Source: Mycobacterium sp. WUMAC-067
GTDB lineage: Bacteria; Actinomycetota; Actinomycetes; Mycobacteriales; Mycobacteriaceae
Assembly: GCF_020217485.1 (NCBI RefSeq)
Contig: NZ_JAEKMI010000013.1
Coordinates: forward strand, 82,826-146,825
Reading direction: 5' to 3'
Length of the DNA stretch: 64,000 bases
Under the pieces are notes generated by a model. It was given only the letters and a program-made list of their open reading frames with translations. It did no database searches and had not been told where the DNA came from. Position numbers and translations under genes: made by a program. This document shows, in pieces, positions 9,701-20,239 of the stretch; position 1 is the first letter of the stretch; the number at the start of each line of letters is the position of its first letter.

Positions 9701-11260
9701 ATGAGCACAGAACCCGGTTACGCCTCCCCCGTTGTCACTGTCGCCTCCTCGCTGCCCCGGCGCGCCGCCGCGTCGACCGTGCTGATCGTGCCCGTCGTCT
9801 CGACCGGCGACGATGACAAGCCGGGCGCGGCCGTAACCGAGGCCGGGCCGTTCCTGTCCTCGGATGCGGTCGCCGAGATCGAGTCCGGGCTGCGCGCGCT
9901 GGAGGCCACCGGTGGCGCCGACCAGGTGCACCGGCTGGTGGTGGGATCGCTGCCGGTGTCCAGCGTGCTGACGATCGGTCTGGGCAAGCCGCGGCCCGAG
10001 TGGCCGGCCGACACGATCCGCCGCGCCGCCGGTGTGGCCGCGCGGTCACTCGGCACCACCGCGGCCGTCATCACCACGTTGGGCGAGCTGCCCGGCGAGG
10101 GCGTCGCCTCGGCCGCCGTCGAGGGCCTGATCCTGGGCAGCTACCGGTTCACCGACTTCCGCAGCCCCAAGACCGCTCCCAAAGACAAAGGGCTGGGCAA
10201 GATCACGGTGCTCGCCTCGGAAACTAAAGGGGCCAAGGACGCCAAGAGGGACGCCGCGCACGGTGCCGCGGTCGCGACCGCGGTCGCCACCGCCCGCGAC
10301 TTCGTCAACACCCCGCCGAGTCACCTGTTTCCTGACGAATTCGCCAAGCGCGCAAGGGCTTTGGGGGAATCGGCCGGCCTCGAGGTCGAGGTGCTCGACG
10401 ACAAGGCGCTACGCAACGGCGGCTACGGCGGGATCATCGGCGTCGGCCAGGGTTCGTCTCGGCCGCCGCGGCTGGTGCGGCTGACCCACCGAGGTTCGAA
10501 GCTGGCCAAGAGATCCAAGCAGGCGAAGCGAGTCGCCCTGGTGGGCAAGGGCGTGACGTTCGACACGGGCGGCATCTCGATCAAGCCGGCGGCCGGGATG
10601 CACCACATGACCTCGGATATGGGCGGGGCCGCCGCGGTCATCGCGACCGTCACGCTGGCCGCGCAGCTGCAGCTGCCCATCGACGTGATCGCGACCGTCC
10701 CGATGGCCGAGAACATGCCGTCGGCGACGGCGCAGCGCCCGGGTGACGTGCTGACGCAGTACGGCGGCATCACCGTCGAGGTGCAGAACACCGACGCCGA
10801 GGGCCGGCTGATCTTGGCCGACGCCATCGTGCGCGCATGCGAGGACAACCCGGACTACCTGATCGAGACGTCGACGCTGACCGGCGCGCAGACGGTGGCG
10901 CTGGGCAGCCGGATCCCGGGCGTGATGGGCAGCGACGAGTTCCGCGACCGGGTCGCCGCGATCTCGCAGCGCGTGGGCGAAAACGGTTGGCCGATGCCGC
11001 TGCCCGACGAACTCAAGGAAGACCTGAAGTCCACGGTCGCCGACCTGTCGAACATCAGCGGGCAACGCTTCGCCGGCATGCTGGTCGCCGGGGTGTTCCT
11101 GCGCGAGTTCGTCGCCGACGGTGTGGGCTGGGCGCACATCGACGTGGCCGGCCCGGCCTACAACACCGGCGGCCCGTGGGGGTATTCGCCCAAGGGCGCC
11201 ACCGGCGTGCCGGTCCGCACCATGTTCGCGGTGCTCGAAGACATCTGCGAAAACGGCTAG
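9701..11260 (+). CDS. pepB: Leucyl aminopeptidase (M17 family)
   Basis: 519 aa from ATG 9701 (GTG 9692 and ATG 9695 are alternatives; 9701 fits a TAGGGT −10 at 7 nt). It is a cytosolic di-metal exopeptidase that releases N-terminal residues. The C-terminal catalytic domain carries the Lys/Asp metal ligands in [32 protein letters not shown], and the family signature [14 protein letters not shown] with Asp/Glu ligands and the catalytic Arg. The N-terminal macro-like domain covers ~1-175. It converges on the FAD oxidoreductase with 13 bp between the genes. Confidence 0.94.
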   Translation: MSTEPGYASPVVTVASSLPRRAAASTVLIVPVVSTGDDDKPGAAVTEAGPFLSSDAVAEIESGLRALEATGGADQVHRLVVGSLPVSSVLTIGLGKPRPEWPADTIRRAAGVAARSLGTTAAVITTLGELPGEGVASAAVEGLILGSYRFTDFRSPKTAPKDKGLGKITVLASETKGAKDAKRDAAHGAAVATAVATARDFVNTPPSHLFPDEFAKRARALGESAGLEVEVLDDKALRNGGYGGIIGVGQGSSRPPRLVRLTHRGSKLAKRSKQAKRVALVGKGVTFDTGGISIKPAAGMHHMTSDMGGAAAVIATVTLAAQLQLPIDVIATVPMAENMPSATAQRPGDVLTQYGGITVEVQNTDAEGRLILADAIVRACEDNPDYLIETSTLTGAQTVALGSRIPGVMGSDEFRDRVAAISQRVGENGWPMPLPDELKEDLKSTVADLSNISGQRFAGMLVAGVFLREFVADGVGWAHIDVAGPAYNTGGPWGYSPKGATGVPVRTMFAVLEDICENG

Positions 11261-11273
11261 CGAACGGCTGAGG

Positions 11274-12869
11274 CTACTTCGTCAGCAACGAGAAGACGGC
11301 CCGCCGCATCGTGCGGCGCGGCCAGCCGGTGACCCCGTCGGCGGCCAGCGCGGCGTTGGCCGCGTTGCGCCCGCAGGCGCCGTGCACGGAACCACCCGGG
11401 GTCGCCGAGGCGCTGCCCAGATACAGCCCCTGGACCGGGGTTTCGGCCCGGCCCATCCCGGCGACGGGACGAAAGATCAGCATCTGCTGCAGCTGCGCGG
11501 TGCCGCCGTTGAGCGCGCCCAAATGCAGGTTGGCGTCGCTGGCCTCCAGGTCCGACGGGCGTTGCACGAACCGGTCGATCACCGCCGCGCCGAAGCCGGG
11601 CGCATGCTCCTCGATGACCCGGTCCACCGATGCGGCGAGCCGCTCGGCCGACGCGTCGTCGGCGACATTGCGCGGCAAATGCGTGTAGGCCCATACGCTT
11701 TCGGTGCCCGCCGGCGACCGGGTCGGGTCGGCGGTGGTGGTCTGCCCCAACAACATGAACGGATGCTCGGGCACCGTCTTGGTGTTCAGGTCGGCCATCC
11801 AGCGCACCAGCCCGTCGCCGTCGGCCCCCAGGTGGACGGTGCCCACCCCGCGCAGCCGTTGCGCCCGCCACGGAACCGGTTCGCGCAGCGCGTAGTTCAC
11901 CTTGACCACCGGCGGATCCCACACGAAGTGCTCAAGGTCGCGCCGCACCTTGGGCGGCACCGCGTCAGCGGGCAGCATGTCGCAGAACAGTCGCGGTGCC
12001 GTCACGTCGGCCACGACCGCCCGGCGCGCCCGCACGGTGCGCCCCCCGGCCGTCGTCACCCCGACCGCCCGCCCGCCCCGCACCTCGATGCGAGATACGT
12101 TCTCGTTGCACTCGATTCGCGCGCCCGCGGAGCGGGCACGGTTGACCAGGGCGGCCGTCAGCTCGCCGGAACCCCCGACGGGCACGGGCCAGCCGCAATC
12201 CTGGGCGAGCATGGTCATCAGGAATCCCATGGCGCCGCTGATGGGCGCGTCGGGCGGCACGTCGGCGTGCATGGCGTTGCCCAGCAACAAGACTCGCGGC
12301 GCCTCGCCGGCGAACAGCTCGCTCACCATCGTGTTGGCGGGCTGCACCAGCAGGCGCGCCAACCGGATCGCTTCCGACGTGCCGAGTTCGGTCAGCAGCC
12401 GCAGCAGCGGCCGCACGGGCGGGAAGGGCGCCAGCATGGCGTCGAGCAGTGGGGACTTGATGCGCTCCCACAACTTCACGACACGCCACCAGTTTTCGCC
12501 GTCGGCGGGCTCGCGGCGTGCGAATTCCGCGGCGGTGCGCGCCGGGTCGCGGTAGATGATGGGCGGGTCGTCGTCGGCGCCGCTGCGGGGATGGCCCACC
12601 ACCGCCGGCGCGTGTGACCACCGCAGGCCGTGGTCCTCGAGCTGCAGCGCGGCCATCGCGGGCGAGGCCACCGTCATCGGGTAGTACGAGCTGAACAGGT
12701 CGGTGATGTAGCCCGGCGTCAGCTCGGCGCTGCGCACCGCGCCGCCGGGTTCCGGCTGGGCCTCCAGCACCAGCACGTCCCACCCCGCGTCGGCCAGCAT
12801 CGAGGCGGCGACCAGCCCGTGGTGCCCGGCCCCGATGACGACCGCGTCGGCGGTGTCCCGCACGATCAC
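11274..12869 (-). CDS. FAD-dependent oxidoreductase, phytoene desaturase/PYROXD2-like
   Basis: 531 aa from GTG 12867-12869, which overlaps the stop of the upstream SRPBCC gene (GTGA). A longer frame start inside that gene is unlikely. The N-terminal dinucleotide fold VIGAGHHGLVAASMLADAGW is followed by LEAQPEPGGAVRSAE; near the C terminus PVQGLYLGSASATPGG is the FAD-contacting segment of carotenoid-desaturase-type enzymes. The substrate is unknown. I do not recall this gene between pepB and ephD in M. tuberculosis. Coupling to the SRPBCC protein suggests a shared lipophilic substrate (inference). Confidence 0.82.
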   Translation of the reverse strand: MIVRDTADAVVIGAGHHGLVAASMLADAGWDVLVLEAQPEPGGAVRSAELTPGYITDLFSSYYPMTVASPAMAALQLEDHGLRWSHAPAVVGHPRSGADDDPPIIYRDPARTAAEFARREPADGENWWRVVKLWERIKSPLLDAMLAPFPPVRPLLRLLTELGTSEAIRLARLLVQPANTMVSELFAGEAPRVLLLGNAMHADVPPDAPISGAMGFLMTMLAQDCGWPVPVGGSGELTAALVNRARSAGARIECNENVSRIEVRGGRAVGVTTAGGRTVRARRAVVADVTAPRLFCDMLPADAVPPKVRRDLEHFVWDPPVVKVNYALREPVPWRAQRLRGVGTVHLGADGDGLVRWMADLNTKTVPEHPFMLLGQTTTADPTRSPAGTESVWAYTHLPRNVADDASAERLAASVDRVIEEHAPGFGAAVIDRFVQRPSDLEASDANLHLGALNGGTAQLQQMLIFRPVAGMGRAETPVQGLYLGSASATPGGSVHGACGRNAANAALAADGVTGWPRRTMRRAVFSLLTK

Positions 12870-13318
12870 TTCACCTGGCTCGGCTCCAGACGTTCCGCCA
12901 ATGCCGCCAGGCGCGACAGGCACTCCTTGTTACGCGGGTAGGCCGCGGCCAACGCGACCGAATCGGGAACGAGCGCCATCGGGCCTTCGACGGGCACCTC
13001 GATCATTTCGACCCGGCACCCCTGCGCCGTCTCGTGCAGCAGCATCGTGATCCGCGCGGCACCCATCGGCCCCAGGCGCGCACAGAGCACCAGCTTGTGC
13101 GGCGGTTCGCTCTCCTCCACGATCGTCGCGTCGTTGATCACCAAGGGCCAGATTCCAATTGAATGCCTGATCGAGGAGCCGGCCTCCGGCCAGTTGGGAT
13201 CCACGGCCCGCATGCGACTGTTGCCCACCACCCATTGGGTGTAGGTCCAGCCTTGCGCAAGCACCTCCCACACCCGTTCGCGCGGGACGGGCACCTCTCG
13301 CGTTGGAGTGATCACCAC
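12866..13318 (-). CDS. SRPBCC (START/polyketide-cyclase-like) ligand-binding protein
   Basis: 150 aa; two GTG codons in tandem (13313-13318) can start it. The pattern begins with PTREVPVPRERVWEVLAQGWTY, the helix-grip N terminus of the SRPBCC fold, and continues with strands ending in TMLLHETAQGCRVEMIEVPVEG. Such proteins bind hydrophobic ligands in a deep pocket. Its TGA overlaps the GTG of the FAD oxidoreductase, so the two are translationally coupled. The exact ligand is unknown. Confidence 0.8.
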   Translation of the reverse strand: MVITPTREVPVPRERVWEVLAQGWTYTQWVVGNSRMRAVDPNWPEAGSSIRHSIGIWPLVINDATIVEESEPPHKLVLCARLGPMGAARITMLLHETAQGCRVEMIEVPVEGPMALVPDSVALAAAYPRNKECLSRLAALAERLEPSQVK

Positions 13319-13459
13319 ACGTCCTTTCCCTCTCGGCTACCGCGGCGGGATACCCACGAACCGGGCGCTGTATCCGCCGACGCCGGGTTTACCGGCGGTG
13401 CGCCGGGGTTAATCTCCCTAGCGGTCGTAATCCCCGGCAGGAATGGCGAAAGGCGAACT

Positions 13460-13801
13460 ATGACGGTGCGACGGTTGATCATCGGTGTGGGCGCCGTGCT
13501 GTTGTTGGCCGGAATCATCGGGCTGTTGGCGCCGGTGTCGGTGTCCGACAGCAACGGCCATTCGGTGGGGTGCGGGAACGCCGTGGTGACCGATCTGTCC
13601 GCGGCCCGCAGCGCGAACAACAGCAATGGGGCTAACATCCCGATCCTCAACCAGATCGTCCCGCACACCGACTTTGTCGCGCAGTGCCAGTCGTCGGTGG
13701 GTGGCCGCCGGGCGTGGTCCATACCGCTGGCGGTGCTCGGGGTCATCGCGATCGGCGCGACGTTGTTGACCGGACGCCGCGGGACGACCGCGGGCCCGTA
13801 G
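13460..13801 (+). CDS. Small two-helix membrane protein
   Basis: 113 aa from ATG 13460 with AAAGGCG ~5 nt upstream. Hydrophobic helices at ~5-25 and ~85-103 flank a ~60-residue extracytoplasmic loop with two cysteines (SVGCGNAV and VAQCQSS) that could form a disulfide, as in other mycobacterial small membrane proteins. It ends in a short basic tail. It is divergent from the SRPBCC gene and converges on ephD with 5 bp between. I do not recognise a functional family. Confidence 0.72.
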   Translation: MTVRRLIIGVGAVLLLAGIIGLLAPVSVSDSNGHSVGCGNAVVTDLSAARSANNSNGANIPILNQIVPHTDFVAQCQSSVGGRRAWSIPLAVLGVIAIGATLLTGRRGTTAGP

Positions 13802-13806
13802 TCGTT

Positions 13807-15585
13807 TCAGATCACCCGCATCCGCGCGGCGTTACGCAAGCCCTGCGGCGCCACACGCGAAAGCCCGTACAGCGCATAGGCTTCCGGCGCGACAGGGCGG
13901 ATCGGCTTCTTCTTCTTGACCGACGACAGGATCGCGTCGGCGACCTTGTCGGGGCCGTAGCGCCGCAGCGCGAACATCTTGCCCAGCTGCCCGCGCCGCC
14001 CGTCGACGGCCTCGGCCAGCTTTCCGGCGGGCGCGTCGAACCGGGTGGTCTTGATGATGTTCGTGTCGATGACGCCGGGGCAGATCGTGGTCAGGCCGAC
14101 GCCGGCGGCGTCGAGTTCGGCGCGCAGGCAGTCCGAAAACATGTAGCTGGCCGCCTTCGACGTGCAGTAGGCGCTCAGCGACTGCAGCGGCGCGTAGGCG
14201 GCCATCGACGACACGTTGACGATGTAGCCGCCGGTGCCGCGCTCCACCAGTCGCCGCCCGAAGGAGCGGCAGCCGTTCACCACCCCGCCGAGGTTGACGT
14301 CGAGCACCCGGTCGAACTGCTCGGCCGGGGTGTCGAGGAATCCGCCCGCCTGCCCGACGCCGGCGTTGTTGACGACGATGTCGGGAACGCCGTGCGCGGC
14401 GCTGACCCGCTCGGCGAACGCCTCCACCGCGTGGGCGTCGGACACGTCGAGCACGTAGGCGTGCGCGACCCCGCCCCGGGTGGCGATCTCGGCGGCGGTG
14501 GCCTTGACGGCGGCTTCGTCGATATCGCTGATGACCAGCTCGGCGCCTTCCCGCGCGAACGCGAACGCGGTCTCGCGCCCGATCCCGCTGCCGGCGCCGG
14601 TGACCGACACGAGGGTGTCACCGAACGCTCCGCGGGGGCGCCCCACCTGCGCGCGCAGCAGCGCGCGGCTGGGCTGCTTGCCCTCGGTCAGGTCGGCGAA
14701 GTCGTGCACCGCCGCCGCCATCACCTGCGGGTGCGACATCGGGGAGAAGTGACCGGCGCGGATGTCGCGGCGCCACAGCCGCGGCACGAAGCGCGGGGTG
14801 TGGTCGTATCCGTACGGCCGCACGTACTTGTCCTTGGTGTTGACGATCAGCTGCACCGGCACGTCGATGACGGCGACGCCCTCCTTGCGGCCGGAGAACG
14901 AGCGAAAGTAGTTGGCGGGATACGTTTTCACCGACTGGGCGGCGTCTCGCGCGAGCTTGTCGGAATGATGGATCTGCTCGACGGGAATGTTGTCGACCGC
15001 GTTGCGCCGCAGCGCCGGGATCGACAGCGTCAGCCGCAGGAACAACGGGGCCAGCACCGGGATCGAGAACAGCAGCATGTACGTGAACCGCAGCGCCTGG
15101 CTGATCGCCCGGACGAAGGTGCGGGGGCGCCAGGGCGCCCGCAGGCCGGTGAAGATGTAGTCGACCAGCTGGTCCTGGGCGGGTCCGGAGACCGACGTGA
15201 ACGTGGCGACCCGGTCGTCGGCGCCGGGGCGCTTGAGGTAGTGCCACACCCCCACCGAGCCCCAGTCGTGGGCCAGCACGTGCACGGGCCCGCCCGGGCT
15301 CAGCTCGCCGGTCACCGCGGCGAAGTCGTCGGCGAAGCGGTCCATGCTGTAGGCCGACACGGGCTTGGGCGCCGAGGACAGCCCGACGCCGCGGTTGTCG
15401 TAGCGGATGATCCGGAACCGTTCGGCCAGCAGCGGCACCACGCCGTCCCACAGCACGTGCGAGTCGGGAAAGCCGTGCACCAGTACCACCGTCGGGCCCT
15501 CGGGGTTGCCCTCTTCGTAGACGGCGATGCGCGCGCCGTCCGCGCTGTCGACGAAATGCTGGGGTCGTTGTTGTGATGGCGGCAT
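13807..15585 (-). CDS. ephD: EphD: alpha/beta-hydrolase (epoxide hydrolase) fused to short-chain dehydrogenase
   Basis: 592 aa from ATG 15583-15585, identical in length to Rv2214c; GGGGAGG lies ~5 nt upstream. Residues ~10-295 are an alpha/beta hydrolase: oxyanion motif HGFPDS, nucleophile D107 in HVLAHDWGS. Residues ~320-592 are an SDR: TGAGSGIG near 330, NNAG, and the active-site YCTSK near 472-476. Published work links M. tuberculosis EphD to mycolic-acid metabolism and epoxide hydrolysis. The strand is opposite to dlaT, with a 196-bp shared upstream region. Confidence 0.93.
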   Translation of the reverse strand: MPPSQQRPQHFVDSADGARIAVYEEGNPEGPTVVLVHGFPDSHVLWDGVVPLLAERFRIIRYDNRGVGLSSAPKPVSAYSMDRFADDFAAVTGELSPGGPVHVLAHDWGSVGVWHYLKRPGADDRVATFTSVSGPAQDQLVDYIFTGLRAPWRPRTFVRAISQALRFTYMLLFSIPVLAPLFLRLTLSIPALRRNAVDNIPVEQIHHSDKLARDAAQSVKTYPANYFRSFSGRKEGVAVIDVPVQLIVNTKDKYVRPYGYDHTPRFVPRLWRRDIRAGHFSPMSHPQVMAAAVHDFADLTEGKQPSRALLRAQVGRPRGAFGDTLVSVTGAGSGIGRETAFAFAREGAELVISDIDEAAVKATAAEIATRGGVAHAYVLDVSDAHAVEAFAERVSAAHGVPDIVVNNAGVGQAGGFLDTPAEQFDRVLDVNLGGVVNGCRSFGRRLVERGTGGYIVNVSSMAAYAPLQSLSAYCTSKAASYMFSDCLRAELDAAGVGLTTICPGVIDTNIIKTTRFDAPAGKLAEAVDGRRGQLGKMFALRRYGPDKVADAILSSVKKKKPIRPVAPEAYALYGLSRVAPQGLRNAARMRVI

Positions 15586-15781
15586 CGGACCTCCCCGCTC
15601 TGGCTGCAGTGGCCACACCGTAGCAAGCGTGATCGGGGTCACCCGGCCAGCGCGCGGTGTCTGCCCTGGATGTGTGCCGACGAAGCCGCAGTGACAGGAT
15701 AGTTTTGGATTGCGACTTCGCCTTCCACACGCGAGCTGAACGACCCGCCCCGACCCACGAGCGATCGAGGAGTCAAAAAAG
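15586..15781. promoter_or_regulatory. Divergent promoter region of ephD and dlaT
   Basis: This 196-bp non-coding gap must hold the promoters of ephD and dlaT. TAGTTTTGGATT (15700-15711) is a local AT-rich stretch. The dlaT ribosome-binding region is GATCGAGGAG (15763-15772), about 9 nt before its ATG. I see no clear palindromic operator. Confidence 0.4.
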
Positions 15782-17581
15782 ATGGCCTTCTCCGTCCAGA
15801 TGCCGGCACTCGGTGAGAGCGTCACCGAGGGGACGGTCACCCGCTGGCTCAAGCAGGAAGGCGACACGGTTGAACTCGACGAGCCGCTCGTCGAGGTGTC
15901 GACCGACAAGGTGGACACCGAGATCCCGTCGCCGGCCGCGGGTGTGCTGACCAAGATCGTCGCCCAGGAAGACGACACCGTCGAGGTGGGCGGCGAGCTG
16001 GCCGTGATCGGCGACGGTTCTGAGAGCGGCGGGTCCCAGGCCCCGAGCCAGCCGGAGCCGCAGGCGCAATCGGCGCCCCCCGCCCAGCCCGAGGCGCAAC
16101 CCGAGCCCGAGCCGCAGCCCCAGGCTCAGGCCCAGCTGGAGCCCCAGCCGGCCCAGCAGAGCTCCGGTGCCGGCGACGCGACCCCGGTGTTGATGCCCGA
16201 ACTCGGTGAGTCGGTGGCCGAGGGCACCGTGACCCGCTGGCTCAAGAAGGTCGGCGATTCGGTCCAGGTCGACGACGCGCTCGTCGAGGTGTCCACCGAC
16301 AAGGTGGACACCGAGATCCCCTCACCGGTGGCCGGTGTGCTGATCAGCATCACCGCCGAGGAAGACGCCACCGTGCCCGTCGGCGGCGAGCTGGCCCGCA
16401 TCGGCACCGGTTCCGACGCCGCCGTCCCGGCGGCCCCCGCCGCGCCGCAGCCGCCGCCCGCGCCCAAAGCCGAACCGAAGCCCGAGCCCGCCCCCCAGCC
16501 CCAGGCGCAGCCGAAGCCGCAAGCCGCGCCGGCACCCGCGCCGCAACCGAAAGCTCAGCCCGAGCCGAAAGCCCAACCGGCACAGGCCCAGCCGCCGGCG
16601 CAGGCGCCGGACTCCAGCACCGACGGCACGCCCTATGTCACGCCGCTGGTGCGAAAACTGGCCGCCGAGAACAACATCGACCTGACGTCGGTCACCGGCA
16701 CCGGGGTGGGCGGTCGCATCCGCAAGCAAGACGTGCTGGCCGCCGCCGAGCGCAAGCAGCAGGCCGACCGGGAGCCCGCGGCGGCGCCGGCCCCCGCGGC
16801 CCCCGCTCCTGGCGAGGCCCGCAAGGCCGCTCCCGCGCCGGCGCCGGCGCTGGCGCACCTGCGGGGCACCACCCAGAAGGCCAGCCGGATCCGCCAGATC
16901 ACGGCCAACAAGACGCGCGAATCCCTGCAGGCCACAGCGCAACTCACCCAGACCCACGAGGTCGACATGACCAGGCTGGTCGGGTTGCGGGCCAGGGCCA
17001 AGGCGGCGTTCGCCGAACGCGAAGGCGTGAACCTGACCTTCTTGCCGTTCATCGCCCGCGCGGTGATCGACGCGCTCAAGATCCACCCGAACGTGAACGC
17101 GAGCTACAACGAGGAAACCAAGGAGATCACCTACTACGACGCCGAGCACCTCGGCTTCGCGGTCGACACCGAGCAGGGGCTGCTCTCCCCAGTCGTGCAC
17201 AACGCGGGCGACCTGTCGCTGGCCGGGCTGGCCAGGGCGATCGCCGACATCGCCGCGCGCGCCCGGTCGGGCAATCTGAAGCCCGACGAGCTCTCCGGGG
17301 GCACCTTCACGATCACCAACATCGGCAGCCAGGGCGCGCTGTTCGACACCCCGATCCTGGTTCCGCCGCAGGCCGCCATGCTGGGCACCGGCGCCATCGT
17401 CAAGCGCCCCCGAGTGATCGTCGACGAGTTCGGCAACGAATCGATCGGGGTCCGCTCGATCTGCTACCTGCCGCTGACCTATGACCACCGACTCATCGAC
17501 GGCGCGGACGCCGGGCGGTTCCTGACCACCATCAAGCACCGGCTCGAAGAGGGAGCGTTCGAGGCCGACCTCGGACTCTGA
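15782..17581 (+). CDS. dlaT: Dihydrolipoamide acyltransferase, E2 of pyruvate dehydrogenase
   Basis: 599 aa. Two lipoyl domains are visible with lipoylated lysines K43 and K174 (each in [14 protein letters not shown]). Then come long Pro/Ala/Gln linkers, a peripheral subunit-binding domain ([17 protein letters not shown]… [11 protein letters not shown], ~285-320) and the acyltransferase core ending with the catalytic H569/D573 in [15 protein letters not shown]. tuberculosis DlaT (Rv2215, 553 aa) is PDH E2 and also part of a peroxynitrite reductase/peroxidase with AhpC, AhpD and Lpd. This copy is longer through its linkers. Lipoylation enzymes lipB/lipA are just downstream and E1 (aceE) is at 56.2 kb. 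Confidence 0.95.
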   Translation: MAFSVQMPALGESVTEGTVTRWLKQEGDTVELDEPLVEVSTDKVDTEIPSPAAGVLTKIVAQEDDTVEVGGELAVIGDGSESGGSQAPSQPEPQAQSAPPAQPEAQPEPEPQPQAQAQLEPQPAQQSSGAGDATPVLMPELGESVAEGTVTRWLKKVGDSVQVDDALVEVSTDKVDTEIPSPVAGVLISITAEEDATVPVGGELARIGTGSDAAVPAAPAAPQPPPAPKAEPKPEPAPQPQAQPKPQAAPAPAPQPKAQPEPKAQPAQAQPPAQAPDSSTDGTPYVTPLVRKLAAENNIDLTSVTGTGVGGRIRKQDVLAAAERKQQADREPAAAPAPAAPAPGEARKAAPAPAPALAHLRGTTQKASRIRQITANKTRESLQATAQLTQTHEVDMTRLVGLRARAKAAFAEREGVNLTFLPFIARAVIDALKIHPNVNASYNEETKEITYYDAEHLGFAVDTEQGLLSPVVHNAGDLSLAGLARAIADIAARARSGNLKPDELSGGTFTITNIGSQGALFDTPILVPPQAAMLGTGAIVKRPRVIVDEFGNESIGVRSICYLPLTYDHRLIDGADAGRFLTTIKHRLEEGAFEADLGL

Positions 17582-17594
17582 GGGGACGGCGAAG

Positions 17595-18512
17595 GTGGCT
17601 GGTCAGAAGTCCGTCGTTGCGATCGCGGGTTCGTCCGGCCTGATCGGCTCCGCCCTCGCCGCGGCCCTGCGCGCCGCCGACCACCGGGTGCTGCGCATCG
17701 TGCGCCGCGCACCGGCGAACGGCGACGAGGTGCACTGGAACCCCGAGAGCGGCGACCTCGATCCCGACACGCTGAGCGGCGTCGACGCCGTCGTCAACCT
17801 GTGTGGCGTCAACATCGGCAAACGCCGATGGTCGGGCGCCTTCAAGCAAAGCCTGCGGGACAGCCGCATCGGCCCGACCGAGGTCCTGGCGCACGCCGTC
17901 GCCGACGCCGGGGTGGCAACCCTGATCAACGCCAGCGCGGTGGGCTTCTATGGAAACACCAAGGACCGCGTGGTCGACGAAAACGACCGTGCCGGAAGCG
18001 GTTTCCTGGCCCGGCTGTGCGAAGACTGGGAGGCCGCCACGCTGCCGGCGCAATACGGCGGCGCCCGGGTGGTACTGGCGCGCACCGGGCTGGTGTTCTC
18101 CCCCGCCGGTGGCGCGCTGGGGCGGTTGCGGCCGTTGTTCCGGACGGGGCTGGGGGCCCGGCTGGGCAGCGGGCGGCAATACATGTCGTGGATCACGCTG
18201 GAAGACGAAGTGCGAGCGCTGCTGTTCGCGATTTCGAACACCGCGCTGTCCGGGCCGGTGAACATGACCGGGCCCGCGCCGGTCACCAACGCCGAATTCA
18301 CCACCGCGTTCGGCCGGGCGGTCAACCGTCCGACGCCGTTGATGCTGCCCGGTTTCGCCGTCCGGGCCGCGCTGGGAGAGTTCGCCGACGAAGGCCTGTT
18401 GACGGGGCAGCGGGCCATCCCGTCGGCGCTAGAGCGCGCCGGTTTTGCGTTCCACCACAACACCATTGGCGAGGCGCTCGGCTACGCGACCGCCCGGCGC
18501 GACCACGACTAG
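17595..18512 (+). CDS. TIGR01777-type NAD(P)-dependent epimerase (Rv2216-like)
   Basis: 305 aa, GTG 17595 with GAGGGG upstream; 13 nt after dlaT. The N-terminal Rossmann motif is [20 protein letters not shown] and the C-terminal DUF1731 segment ([38 protein letters not shown]) identify the YfcH/SulA-homologue family. The substrate is not established. Its position between dlaT and lipB is conserved in mycobacteria, so it is probably part of the dlaT–lipA transcription unit. Confidence 0.87.
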   Translation: MAGQKSVVAIAGSSGLIGSALAAALRAADHRVLRIVRRAPANGDEVHWNPESGDLDPDTLSGVDAVVNLCGVNIGKRRWSGAFKQSLRDSRIGPTEVLAHAVADAGVATLINASAVGFYGNTKDRVVDENDRAGSGFLARLCEDWEAATLPAQYGGARVVLARTGLVFSPAGGALGRLRPLFRTGLGARLGSGRQYMSWITLEDEVRALLFAISNTALSGPVNMTGPAPVTNAEFTTAFGRAVNRPTPLMLPGFAVRAALGEFADEGLLTGQRAIPSALERAGFAFHHNTIGEALGYATARRDHD

Positions 18513-18548
18513 TGCCACCGCGCGTCACCTCGGGGCGCGCGGGCCGAG

Positions 18549-18554
18549 TACCGT
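18549..18554 (+). promoter_or_regulatory. −10 element TACCGT before lipB
   Basis: TACCGT (TANNNT) ends 7 nt before GTG 18562 with no ribosome-binding site, the leaderless layout. It also supports this start for LipB. Confidence 0.45.
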
Positions 18555-18561
18555 CGCGAAT

Positions 18562-19263
18562 GTGATCGATTCCATCCGGTCCAGCCGGTCCCTCATCGAC
18601 GTCCGCCAGCTCGGAACCGTCGACTACCGCGTGGCCTGGCAGCAGCAGCGCGACCTGGCCGACGCCCGGGTGGCGGGCGGCAGCGACACCCTGCTGTTGC
18701 TCGAGCACCCGGCCGTCTACACCGCCGGACGGCGCACCGAGCCGCACGAGCGGCCCACGGATGGCACCCCCGTCGTCGACACCGACCGCGGCGGCAAGAT
18801 CACCTGGCACGGACCCGGCCAGTTGGTCGGGTATCCGATCATCGGCCTGGCCGAACCGCTCGACGTGGTCAACTACGTGCGGCGGCTCGAGGAAGCGTTG
18901 ATCAAGGTGTGCGCCGACCTGGGCCTGGACACGGTCCGCGTGCAGGGCCGGTCCGGGGTGTGGGTGCCCGGCGCTGACGGTCGGCCCGACCGCAAGGTCG
19001 CCGCGATCGGCGTGCGGGTGTCGCGCGCCACCACCCTGCACGGGTTCGCGCTCAACTGCGACTGCGACCTGGGCGCCTTCAGCCCCATCGTGCCGTGCGG
19101 CATCAGCGACGCCGGGGTGACGTCGTTGTCCGCCGAGCTGCGCCGCCCGGTGAGCGTCGACGACATCCGCACGAGCGTCGCCGACGCCGTCTGCGACGCC
19201 CTGGACGGGGTGCTGCCGGTGCGCGAGCACGACGGCGCCGCGCGCGTAGCATCAGCGATGTGA
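18562..19263 (+). CDS. lipB: Octanoyl-[ACP]:protein N-octanoyltransferase
   Basis: 233 aa from GTG 18562; M. tuberculosis LipB is 230 aa, and the family core ([14 protein letters not shown]) starts at ~13. It transfers octanoate from ACP to lipoyl domains such as those of DlaT and GcvH. The catalytic dyad is K145 ([11 protein letters not shown]) and C179 ([12 protein letters not shown]); the [17 protein letters not shown] signature is at ~77-92. Its TGA overlaps the lipA GTG (GTGA), so synthesis is coupled. Confidence 0.95.
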   Translation: MIDSIRSSRSLIDVRQLGTVDYRVAWQQQRDLADARVAGGSDTLLLLEHPAVYTAGRRTEPHERPTDGTPVVDTDRGGKITWHGPGQLVGYPIIGLAEPLDVVNYVRRLEEALIKVCADLGLDTVRVQGRSGVWVPGADGRPDRKVAAIGVRVSRATTLHGFALNCDCDLGAFSPIVPCGISDAGVTSLSAELRRPVSVDDIRTSVADAVCDALDGVLPVREHDGAARVASAM

Positions 19264-20201
19264 CTGTCGCACCCGAGGGACGCAAACTGCTGCGCCTGGA
19301 AGTGCGCAACGCCGAAACCCCGATCGAGCGCAAGCCGCCGTGGATCAGGGTGCGGGCGAAGATGGGCCCGGAATACACCCAGCTCAAGAGCCTGGTCCGG
19401 CGCGAGGGCCTGCACACGGTCTGCGAAGAGGCCGGGTGTCCCAACATCTTCGAATGCTGGGAGGACCGCGAGGCGACCTTCCTGATCGGCGGTGACCAGT
19501 GCACCCGTCGCTGCGACTTCTGCCAGATCGATACCGGGAAGCCGGCCGAGCTGGACCGCGACGAGCCGCGGCGGGTGGCCGACAGCGTGCGCACGATGGG
19601 GCTGCGCTACGCCACGGTCACCGGGGTGGCCCGCGATGACCTGCCCGACGGCGGCGCGTGGCTCTACGCCGAGACGGTGCGCGCCATCAAGGAACTCAAT
19701 CCGTCGACCGGGGTCGAGCTGTTGATCCCCGACTTCAACGGCGAACCCGGCCGGCTTGCCGAGGTGTTCGAGTCACACCCGGAAGTGTTGGCGCACAACG
19801 TCGAAACGGTGCCGCGCATCTTCAAGCGCATCCGGCCCGCGTTCACCTACCAGCGCAGCCTCGACGTGCTCACCGCGGCGCGTGACTTCGGGCTGGTCAC
19901 CAAGAGCAACCTCATCCTCGGCCTGGGTGAAACCCCCGACGAGGTGCGCACCGCGCTGGCCGACCTGCGTCACGCGGGCTGCGACATCATCACCATCACC
20001 CAGTACCTGCGGCCCTCGGCGCGTCACCACCCCGTCGCGCGCTGGGTGAAGCCGGAGGAGTTCGTCGAGTTCGCGCAGCACGCCGAGCAACTCGGCTTCT
20101 CCGGGGTGCTGGCCGGACCGCTGGTGCGCTCGTCGTATCGCGCGGGCCGGCTCTATCAGCAAGCCGCCGGGGCCCGCGCCTCGGACGCGGCGGCACGGTA
20201 G
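19260..20201 (+). CDS. lipA: Lipoyl synthase (radical SAM)
   Basis: 313 aa from GTG 19260, overlapping the lipB stop by 4 nt. It inserts two sulfurs into protein-bound octanoyl groups. Both Fe-S motifs are present: the radical-[11 protein letters not shown] and the auxiliary cluster set in [14 protein letters not shown]; the C-terminal RSSYRAG contributes the conserved Ser ligand. It is the last gene of the dlaT-epimerase-lipB-lipA group. Confidence 0.96.
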   Translation: MTVAPEGRKLLRLEVRNAETPIERKPPWIRVRAKMGPEYTQLKSLVRREGLHTVCEEAGCPNIFECWEDREATFLIGGDQCTRRCDFCQIDTGKPAELDRDEPRRVADSVRTMGLRYATVTGVARDDLPDGGAWLYAETVRAIKELNPSTGVELLIPDFNGEPGRLAEVFESHPEVLAHNVETVPRIFKRIRPAFTYQRSLDVLTAARDFGLVTKSNLILGLGETPDEVRTALADLRHAGCDIITITQYLRPSARHHPVARWVKPEEFVEFAQHAEQLGFSGVLAGPLVRSSYRAGRLYQQAAGARASDAAAR

Positions 20202-20227
20202 CCGAATTTGCCTGGCGCGGCCCTACG

Positions 20228-20233
20228 TATCCT
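20228..20233 (+). promoter_or_regulatory. −10 element TATCCT of a leaderless transcript
   Basis: TATCCT lies exactly 6 nt before ATG 20240 and no Shine-Dalgarno sequence is present. Confidence 0.5.
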
Positions 20234-20239
20234 TTGACT

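Noticed and set aside
13684..15576. 630-codon open frame antisense to ephD
   Set aside because: High-GC shadow; ephD has complete hydrolase and SDR motifs on the other strand.
16440..16620. Pro/Ala/Gln/Lys repeats in dlaT as a DNA repeat or VNTR
   Set aside because: They are irregular and encode the flexible linker usual for E2 proteins; no exact unit is repeated.
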